A stretch of DNA of 64,000 nt from Climacium dendroides. Taxonomy: Eukaryota > Streptophyta > Bryopsida > Hypnales > Climaciaceae. Location: the NCBI GenBank assembly GCA_950106755.1, contig OX467089.1:5458501-5522500 (forward strand). Direction: 5' to 3'. Below are positions 54,776-64,000 of the stretch, piece by piece. Below the pieces are notes generated by a model. The model did no database searches. It saw only the letters and a list, made by a program, of their open reading frames with translations, and was not told the origin of the DNA. The translations under genes were made by a program, and so were the position numbers. Every line of letters starts with the position of its first letter. The first letter of the stretch is position 1.

Positions 54776-57700
54776 TCACATCAAGTTACGTAAAAGAAAA
54801 TAAGTTCTCCAATGCATCAATACTTTAGAATACCAACTCAACTTGAGTGATGTCAAAGAAGACAAGTTCCCCAATACATCGGGCAATGTCGATAGCTTGG
54901 AACACCCACACAAATCGAGTGATGTCAAAGAAGACAAGTTCCCCAATGCATCGGGCAATGTCGATAGCTTGGAACACCCACTCAAATCGAGTGATGTCAA
55001 AGAAGACAAGTTCCCCAATGCATCGGGCAATGTCGATAGCTTGGAACACCCACACAAATCGAGTGATGTCAAAGAAGACAAGTTCCCCAATGCATCGGGC
55101 AATGTCGATAGCTTGGAACACCCACTCAAATCGAGTGATGTCAAAGAAGACAAGTTCCCCAATGCATCGGGCAATGTCGATAGCTTGGAACACCTCCACA
55201 AAGCGAGTGATGTCAAAGAAGACAAGTTCCCCAATGCATCGGGCAATGTCGATAGCTTGGAACACCTACTCAAATCGAGTGATGTCAAAGAAGACAAGTT
55301 CCCCAATGCATCGGGCAATGTCGATAGCTTGGAACACCTCCACAAAGCGAGTGATGTCAAAGAAGACAAGTTCCCCAATGCATCGGGCAATGTCGATAGC
55401 TCGGAACATTCTATCAAATTGAGTGATGTCAAAGAAGACAAGTTCCCCAATGCATCGGGCAATGTCGATAGCTTGGAACACCTCCACAAATTGAGTGATG
55501 TCAAAGAAGACAAGTTCCCCAATGCATCGGGCAATGTCGATAGCTTGGAACACACATTCAAATTGAGTGATGTCAAAGAAGACAAGTTCCCCAATGCATC
55601 GGGCAATGTCGATAGCTCGGAACATTTTCTCAAATTGAGTGATGTCAAAGAAGACAAGTTCCCCAATGCATCGGGCAATGTCGATAGCTTGGAACACCCC
55701 CACAAATCGAGTGATGTCAAAGAAGACAAGTTCCCCAATGCATCGGGCAATATCGATAGCTTGGACAATCCTCTCAAATCGAGTGATGTCAAAGAAGACA
55801 AGTTCCCCAATGCATCGGGCAATGTCGATAGCTTGGAACACCCACACAAATCGAGTGATGTCAAAGAAGACAAGTTCCCCAATGCATCGGGCAATGTCGA
55901 TAGCTTGGACAATCCTCTCAACTTGAGTGATGTCAAAGAAGACAAGTTCCCCAATGCATCGGGCAATGTCGATAGCTTGGAACACCCACTCAAATCGAGT
56001 GATGTCAAAGAAGACAAGTTCCCCAATGCATCAAGCAATGTCGATAGCTTGGAACACCTACTCAAATCGAGTGATGTCAAAGAAGACAAGTTCCCCAATG
56101 CATCAGGCAATGTCGATAGCTTGGAACACCCACTCAAATTGAGTGATGTCAAAGAAGACAAGTTCCCCAATGCATCGGGCAATGTCGATAGCTTGGAACA
56201 CCCACTCAAATCGAGTGATGTCAAAGAAGACAAGTTCCCCAATGCATCGGGCAATGTCGATAGCTTGGAACACCCACTTAAATTGAGGGATGTCAAAGAA
56301 AAATTGAACAATGTTTCAGGAACCAACTGTAAACAAGAACATTGGAGGTTTAATGACTTCAATGACTTCAAATTTTTGACTCCAATTGGTAGTTCTCTCA
56401 TATGAGAACCATGTAACCCTAGTAATGTTACATGAATCAAATTGTTGAAGTTATAAGATAATTCTTCTTCTTCTGCAAGTGCAAATGGAATGTAAATTGT
56501 TAATAAAATACTTAAGGAAAAAATATCAATTGAAAATTATGACATATCTTTCGACAAATTGTGGAAGCGGACTACTAAATTAGTTGTAATTGAAATTGAC
56601 CCTCGTAAGGGTTAAATACTACATAATAAGATCTCTTTATATTCAATTTTTCATTCAAAATTGGATGAGTAGAAATTCATGAATACACTAATAAGAATTT
56701 CTTGAAATGTAATGTTAAATGATCGTCAAATGTCATATAATCAAATGACCATAAGAAATTATAATTCAATCTACTTTACAATTTCATTTAAAACCACATG
56801 TTTCTAAATTGCTTATTCTTTATGTGAATAAAGCATAAAATACAAAAATTTGACTTCAATTCTTCATAAATCAAGATATGCAAAATTAATCACATTTGTG
56901 TGTGTAATGGAGAATTGAATATTGATTTTCTATAGACATACCTGTTCGAAGTAGAAAAATACGAAGCCTTGGATAGTCAATTTCATTCAAATACTTGTCA
57001 AGGGTAATATCATTTCTTGATACTTGATATAAAATCCCTTCAAGAATTTTCAAATCAAAACCCTGCATACATGTGTAGTATCCCATTATGATATTGTAAA
57101 TAATAAAAATCTGATTTACTAATGAAACTCCAAACCATTCAAAAGCTACAAAAAATAGCATTCCACCATCTTAATCAACAATAAAACAAATTGAATTTAT
57201 TTTCACCTCATATATGAATAAAGCTTCAAAAATCATTACAACCTAAAACTAACCTTCTTCATCATTTGTTCAAATGTATCGCCACTTGGGTATACAAGTC
57301 GAGTGCCAACATACTTCTTTTCATTGTCAACACTAGAAAGTTGAGCATTGACTTTCAACTCCACAATCTCTCGACCCATGTCACGAACGTGATCATGCAT
57401 GAGCAACATCCCATCATGTACATCAACTAATGAACGATGTTGCAATGTCTCAAAGGCTTTTACCAAAGAACTCTCACCATAAGTAAGTAAGTAGGTACAA
57501 TCAGGGTGAACATGCAACCTCCGACCATACACATCTTTGAGGAAAAAACAACAAATGTCTAAAAACATGGTTTTCTCTACCTCTTCCAATTCATCAAAAC
57601 TAATCCTAAATACTTCAAAGATTCTCCCATTATCTCCAATGTTGCCAGTTTGGGGTGATCTACCCCTTTTCAATCGTTGCAACACTCTCTCCCAACTTCT

Positions 57701-60700
57701 CACCCTCTCCTTGCCATGCAAAAATGCACCAAGGACCTTCAAGCTCAAAGGCAAACCATTGCAAGCTTTTACAATTTCTAAACCCACCTCCAAGAGTTGA
57801 TTAGGCATGTTCACCTTTCCATCACCAAAACAATGAGTAGTAAATAATTTCATAGCCAAATCTCCAACCACCAAAGGTTGTAAATAATATATTTTTGCAA
57901 CATGATCTTGGATTACATCTGAATTGCGCGAACACACAACCAATGTTGAATTGGGGTATGAAGAAAAGATGTCTTGTGACACAATCTTGTTGAAATGGCT
58001 GGAATCCCATACATCATCCAAAATGAGGAGTGTATTGTTGTTTTTCAAGGCCTTTCTTAATTCAATTTGCCCATCACCTAAACTTTCCACATCCTTGTCA
58101 ACACCCAATTTTTTCAATATGTCTTGCAATATTGGTAAGCAATTTTCATCACTTTGAAGCTTTCCAATATGATGGAAACATCTTTTGTGGAACTTTGCAA
58201 TTCCATCTTTAGCATGAAGTAAAGCCTCAGCAATAGTGGTCTTGCCTAGTCCACCCATACCAACGATGCCCAAGGTATTCACTTTTTGAAGGTGATTTTG
58301 AACTTCCTTGACCTTTTCAACAACACCAAATAACTTTGTATGCATTCCATCTTGCTTTGCTTCCTGGACCTACAATTATAACAATTGACTCAAGTATTAA
58401 TTATAGTTGCAATGATCACTTTACACAGTAATGAGTTATATAAATAATAGTACAACAATAGAAATGGACTTATAGTAGAAACACATAATATGTGCATTAT
58501 TTGATTTTAGAAATATAAAAATATTAAAAGTAAAGTTTATGAAAATATTTGTCAAATTCTCAAACGATCAAATCAAACTCAACCTAGTAGCAAAGCTTCA
58601 ACTTTGAGTTTTAAGATGATTCAACTTGACATTGAAACATACGGTTACAATCCCAAATACACAACTCTTATATTAAACACAAGGATTAATAGCTTTAAAA
58701 GAGCCTAGATGAACTTTTTTTTAAATTACTTGAAAAAAATTAAACAATGTATACTTCTTAAAAATCAGTAAAACAAGTTTCCTTCAATTATAATTAAAAA
58801 TCATTTGTAATGTTTTTTTTAAATAATACAAACTTTTATCCCAAAGTCCAAAAAAATGTTGAATTTGTCAAATGATACATGTATTAAAAAATAAAAATAA
58901 ATAGATTTTTAATGCAATTATTGTCCTCAAAGAATAGTCATTTGGATTCCTTGTTAAATGAGCTACAAGAAGATTTTATATTAAAGAAAATCATATCCCC
59001 TAAGATGGGACTAAAATGCAATATAAGTGATTATAACTAAGGCCATATAAAATGAGAGTTGTGTACCTAAGGTCACTATTAGGCCTTATTAAATTGAAAA
59101 ACCTTAAGCAATCTAAAAATTGGGAATTGTGACTTGGTAGAATCCCGCAGAAATCAAATCTAAAGAAATAACTCAAATAGAAACGAGAAAAAAACTTTTA
59201 GGTCATTTTAAACATCAATGGGAATATTAATTCATAATTCAAAAGCTATTAGGTTGATCAAATCAAGTTGAAAACACTTATCAATAGGGACTTTACAAAA
59301 TATGTATAAAACTTCAATATAAAAATTTATGTGAATTAAAAGGATTCCAATTATAAGCTATTCCACACATCTATACCAATATATATATGGAAACAATTCA
59401 TCATCAATAGAAGTCATAATACTCTTCTTGCTTTCATTTCAACTGTTCTTTTTCTTTATAAACATTTTTCACTACAAGTAACAGTTTCATGAAACTATCA
59501 AATTTGACTTGAAAGTTTCAAGTATAAACTATTAAAAGAAGACATCACAATTAACAAGCTCCTCTTGTAATAATTAAAATATTCACTCTTACTAGGACAA
59601 AATCATCTTGAAGTTTGGTAATTCTATAAAATTGTACTTTATACAAAAACTTACCTTGTGATTGTACTTCTTCATGCATGTTTGCATGATTCATTAAATA
59701 GAGTTTGCATCATACCTTGCTCGAAGAACAAAAGCGTGATTGAAGTCCTTGTCCAACTAAATGATTGATTTTCATAGTTCTAATTCGCTTCCATATCTCA
59801 GAAAAGGTTGGCCTCTGAAGGGGATTAAAAGCACAACAATCCCTTATCAAAGTGCTCAATTCTCCACAATTGCTTGGCAAGTCCGGACGCACACCAACTT
59901 TTATCATCTCATATAAAGCTCTTGAAGAAAAGGGTGGTGGTTCTTGTTCAAATGACAATGTACCATTCAAAAGCTCGGCACATGTAATGCCAAACGAATA
60001 CACATCTGCTTGAAAATAATTTGCATTGCCCTTAGCATAGGCTTTCAACACCTCGGGAGCCCGATAAACTGTAGTGCCCATATTGTCTGGCTCAAAGCTT
60101 TCACTACCAACTTCACTTTTGGAAATACCAAAATCAATCAATTTTATACATCCAAAGGATGTGAGAGATTCCTCTTTGTCCCTCAATAAAGTCCATAGAA
60201 TATTGTCTGGCTTCAAATCACGATGTGCCACATGCATGTCATGCAAATAAAACATACCACTTGCTATCTGTTGAATGATGTCAAGCAAAACATCATAGGG
60301 AAGTCCTTTTGGAATTTGTTCGCTGATTAAGTTCTTCAAACTTGTATCCATCTTTTCCATCATCAAAAATGGCCATCCATCATTATCTTCGCCCATGCCC
60401 ATAAACTTGACAAGATTTGGATGATTTAAGCTCGCAACTACACTTGATTCTTTATGAAAACTTTCCATGATCTTCTCATCACATAGTCCTTCAGAATTAA
60501 TCAAGACTTTGGTAGCACAAGTCAAGCCCATCCACTTTGATTCATAAATAGAACCAACACCTCCATCCTTACCAAGTTGTTTGCCTTTCTCAAATGTACC
60601 ACAATCAGCAAACTCCAAATTGTTCAACTCACCTCCTTTAACATGATCCAGATTGTCCAACCTCTTCAACAAATACTTTGCAAGTTTAGGAGACTTCTTT

Positions 60701-61431
60701 GACATGGAGGCAATCTTTGAACTTTCCAATATACTTTTGAAGTATTGTTTATCCTGTTGAACATCCTTCATAGATGCCATCCGAAAATCAATTGAATTGA
60801 TCTTGTCCTTGGATTGAATCTTGACACATGTTGCTTCAAAGCAACACTCCAACTCCAACAACAACTCCCGAAATGATTCTTCATTCTCCAATTGAAAAAC
60901 AGCTGAAATGCATAAATTTTCTTGGCCACATTCTTCAACTAGGGAAAATGCCTTGACCACAACACGGTGCAAGTCCTTCAAGATGCTTTTGAACTCCTCA
61001 ACACCACCAAAAGAAGATATCTCCCCCAATATCCAATTCATTGCATACTTAACCTTCATAACCAAGTGCTGACATTGCCTTGCATTCAAAATACGCAATT
61101 TGTCTCTTGCCAATATTCGATCTATTTTCGTACAATAGTCTTCATACCACTGCATAAAGTCATCATTTGTTGGAGTGGGTGGTAAAACCAAATGTTCACC
61201 ATGAGGGATGTCCACACAATCATTCTTAGCATCGTTACCATCATTCCAATCACTAGAAGGATTTTCAACACAAGATGTCGTTGCATTTGGAACATCATTG
61301 TGTTCAAGTGAAGAGTGCTGGAGACCAGATGTCTCATAATCATTACTAGAAAAACAAAGAACTCTTGACAATTTCAAGGTAATTGTCTTCGGCTTCTCCA
61401 TTGTAGATCCAATAGAGGTTGTAAAAATCAT
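54776..61431 (-). CDS. PK-NBS-LRR (protein kinase-NLR) immune receptor, four exons, ~1549 aa
   Basis: Exons (minus) 61431-59716, 58369-57254, 57062-56942 and 56472-54776. Donors AGCAAG|GTATGA, AAG|GTTAGT and ACAG|GTATGT; acceptors TTGTAG|G, ATGCAG|G and TTGCAG|A; all phases agree. Residues about 90-280 are helical. The kinase covers about 284-552, with the VAIK-type Lys308, HRDLKPDN (403-410), DFG (433-435) and APE (458-460), so it appears catalytically competent. The NB-ARC follows: P-loop GMGGLGKTT (609-617), kinase-2 LLILDDVWD (686-694), GLPL (777-780) and MHD (896-898). The last exon starts IHVTLLGLHGSHMRELPIGV and then has 20 LRR units of 24 aa (consensus LGNLSSLTSLDLSGCSKLSTLPDA). A frame change at the end replaces the next LRR with WYSKVLMHWRTYFLLRNLM and a stop. 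Kinase at the N-terminus, instead of TIR or CC, is the moss-type NLR layout. The start could also be Met11. Presumed cytoplasmic pathogen sensor. Confidence 0.85.
54836..56290 (-). repeat. Homogenised 72-bp LRR-coding tandem array, 20 units
   Basis: Each unit is 72 bp (24 codons). Variation is concentrated at three or four codons after LTSL (DLSGC, DLCGC, NLWRC, ALWRC, NLIEC, KLRGL), the exposed positions of the LRR beta-strand. The remaining bases are almost invariant, including silent sites. That is the pattern of recent unequal crossover or gene conversion. Confidence 0.9.
58370..59715 (-). other. Intron 1 of the PK-NBS-LRR gene
   Basis: 1346 bp, AT-rich, GT-AG, between the kinase exon and the NB-ARC exon. 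No embedded gene or repeat seen. Confidence 0.7.
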
Positions 61432-64000
61432 AAAGAAGTTGCAAGAATCCTAACAACAATTTGAAGTTCTTGCCTGCATATTCAATTCAAAATATAAATT
61501 TAAAAAATACATGACTTAAATCATTATCCACTACAAAAACATGAGATTATCAATATTGACAATATTTCCTACTAAAAACCTATATTGAAATTTGAAACCT
61601 AAAAAAAAGTGACTTGATAGAATAACTAATGATAGAATCAATACTAATCATATCCAAAATTACCAAACCTTATAGAATCTAAAGAAATCTAGACATTGAA
61701 AAATATCACTTATATATTCAAAAATAAATTTCACCAAGACCCTACTATCAAAGGACAACAATTGAAGATCAAACATTCAAAATCCAATAAATTTCTCTTT
61801 GGGTACAAAGTATATATTAAAATATAAAAAATACCATTGAACTAAAAATTCTAGAACTAGTATCTTTGATTCATAAGACAATTACAATGTAGGGCCTTAA
61901 AGTAAAGGACAATTAAAATATAGAGCCCTAAAAATACTCCAAGGGCCTTTAAAAAATTTTATAAATAAAAGACATTAAAATGCTTAAATTTTTCTTCAAT
62001 TACATAGATAACCTTCCCTTAATTTCTGCACAATTAAAAAATTGTAAATTCACAACTAAAAATTTATCAAAGAAAAGTCTTATAAAACAATTCATAAGCC
62101 TTTCATTAATTGTAAAATTAATCAAGTTTAGATATCAAAGTTTCACGTACTTATATGTATAGGTACTTCACTAAAAAGAAAATACACCTAACTAGAACTA
62201 TGACTCGAACCCCTACAAGTTCATGCAAAAAGGATCTATGACTCCAATGATTCTAGGACCAACTTTGAAAAAAAAAACTCAATATTTTCATCTTTTCCGT
62301 AGTCCATAGTTTATGCATCCATTGATTTAGAAATGCACATGGAGAAATTTTAGAATACACTTTGAACTTCCATCAAGATCCAATCAAAGACTAGGCTTAT
62401 TAAACAACAAACACAATGCAATCTCACTTATCTAGACACATTTAAAAATACTTCCTACCTTGGACTCTCCGAGTACTAGAAATTCATCCAAAGGCCAATG
62501 CAAATTATTCCTAAGATGATACAAACAAGTTCGTCATTGCATATGCCAAGATTTGTGTAAAAGCATACAATTTAATGGGCTACATACAACTCCAAAGGAT
62601 TTGAACAAGAAGATAAAATATGGTATCCAATCCATATTAAAAGGCACACTGATAAGAAAACATTATACTCCTAATCCATCTAAGAAGTCAACTCATTTTA
62701 ATGTGTCAAACAATCTCACAACATTAGAAAATCAATTCACTTACTCAACAAAAAGTCAATTCTTCTACCTATATCAGTTCAAAACATTCAATGATAAAAT
62801 ACAACAAATCAACACAGTCTAGAAAATTAAAAAAAACTAAGATTTACACATTTCTAGAGATAAACTAAAAATATATTATGCCTGATAAAAATAACTAATA
62901 TAAACATTATAAATGTTATTCCAATTTAAAATTCAATTTTCAATACAAATTCTTGGACATATTATCCATTCAAGAATTCTTCCATTATAAAATCATTTCA
63001 AACATAATTGATTTCACTGAATTTCATTATATACTACTTCCACCATTCCAAAAAGGACTAAAAGAGAATTTAGCATTTCAAGAAATTTCACCATGAGATT
63101 AATACTCTAGGAAATACAAATTGATTTTCATCTAATAACATAGAATTTAAATCAATCTGTGTCACTGTAATTTTGTTTGTAAATGTCAAAACTAAACCAT
63201 CCTTACTCCAAGAAGTCTATGGCACTTTGGTATTCAATGAAAGGCAAATAATTCCTTCATAGAGGAATTGTAAATAATAAGATTTAAAGATTTGTGTGAG
63301 GAAAAGTCTGGCACAATAGATTAGCCTTCAATAAGTACTCCAAAATTTTGATTGAGGAAATCATAAAAATAATAACAAAAGTTCAATTTCTACACGAACT
63401 ACACAATCTTTCCAAAAAAATCTAAGAATGAGACTAATTTTGACCCTACACAATCTTTCCAAAAAAATCAGAATGAGACTAATTTTGACCCAAAGTGCTG
63501 TGACATCCAATTTCTAGACGCTGACAAATTAAAACTCTTGGACTTTCTCATTCTGCTAAAATGACAATCATCCTCATTCATGGAGACAATTTATCAAGTA
63601 GTTGTTTCATCTAATGGTGGGTTTTGGTATTCTTCCAATACATATTTTCATAAGAATACAAATTTTAAAAACGTTATGTGCTCAACCAAGCTAAAATTCC
63701 ACCAATTTAAGTTCAACACATGATTAGCAAAAATGGAGTCATAAATTCAAAAAACACAAAAACATCAAAATAATGGGTGTACCAAGGGAACTTTAATTGA
63801 AAAGCATTCCAACAAACTTTACTCAAAATTGATGATATTTTACTAGTAATCGAATTTAAGATAAATTCTGAAAGATATTGGTGAGAACAAAGGTGAATAA
63901 TCTATCCATATAAACTTTTATTTGTACACAGATTCCAAAATATTCTTCCAAATAATGCTTCATGATCTATTTCGCCAAACAGGCAATTCTGGATGTAACT
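61432..64000. other. AT-rich DNA upstream of the PK-NBS-LRR gene
   Basis: Presumed promoter and 5' flank. No gene recognised. At about 63399-63490 there is a direct duplication of a roughly 45-bp unit ('acaatctttccaaaaaaatc', then 'gaatgagactaattttgacc'). Confidence 0.55.

Noticed and set aside
54843..56405. 520-codon open frame on the plus strand opposite the LRR array, repeating SDVKEDKFPNASGNVDSLEH
   Set aside because: It is the antisense shadow of the 72-bp LRR units; a stop-free unit divisible by three keeps several frames open. The minus frame has LRR homology and correct splice links.
1..64000. CRISPR arrays, bacterial operons, or viral genes
   Set aside because: Tandem repeats here lack regular unique spacers, and all recognisable genes are plant-type with introns or plant transposon families.

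Overview
The window looks like nuclear DNA of a land plant, most likely a moss. It is AT-rich and gene-poor, with spliceosomal GT-AG introns. The strongest lineage clue is at the right end: a predicted protein kinase-NBS-LRR (PK-NBS-LRR) receptor, an NLR architecture known from mosses. A plant-type three-exon ribosomal protein S29 gene is present twice, and there are B3-domain and AGC-kinase relics. No prokaryotic, organellar or viral gene was recognised.

Layout. 1-9.8 kb: AT-rich DNA with one intronless beta-propeller-like gene (2013-3467, minus), a ~700-bp foldback (7405-8110), a short terminal-inverted-repeat element (5181-5432) and a CACTA-like fragment (9284-9737). 9.8-25.9 kb: two RPS29 copies in an inverted segmental duplication (about 9.78-11.49 kb and 24.06-25.87 kb). 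Between them lie a kinase relic, a small unrecognised three-exon gene (16105-17143, plus) and a two-domain B3 transcription-factor pseudogene (20757-18802, minus). Just outside the right copy is a Q-rich pseudogene (25980-27091). 27-32.8 kb: AT-rich, with MITE-like elements. 32.8-35.8 kb: a two-exon gene predicted to encode an 882-aa protein that joins an E2-ubiquitin-conjugating fold (Ser at the catalytic Cys position), an F-box and a TerD-like domain.

37-51 kb holds two divergent, decayed genes of mobile-element type. One is a DUF7869/RNase H-like transposase frame (40045-37205, minus). The other is a ParB-like frame (47800-50599, plus). They are interrupted almost only by in-frame stops. 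The upstream region of each carries a cluster of the same 15-bp palindrome, AGCTCGAATCGAGCT and variants, so they may be halves of one element or share a regulator. Between them are a 173-bp satellite, a 16-bp minisatellite and a 120-bp tandem repeat. 54-61.4 kb: the PK-NBS-LRR gene (61431-54776, minus), four exons and about 1549 aa, with 20 nearly identical 24-aa LRR units and an older, decayed LRR tail behind it. The rest is AT-rich DNA in which no gene is visible.

Functionally the intact genes cover translation (RPS29), presumed ubiquitin-linked regulation (E2-like/F-box/TerD and perhaps the propeller protein) and immunity (PK-NBS-LRR). All assignments come from reading the sequence by eye; no database search was run.
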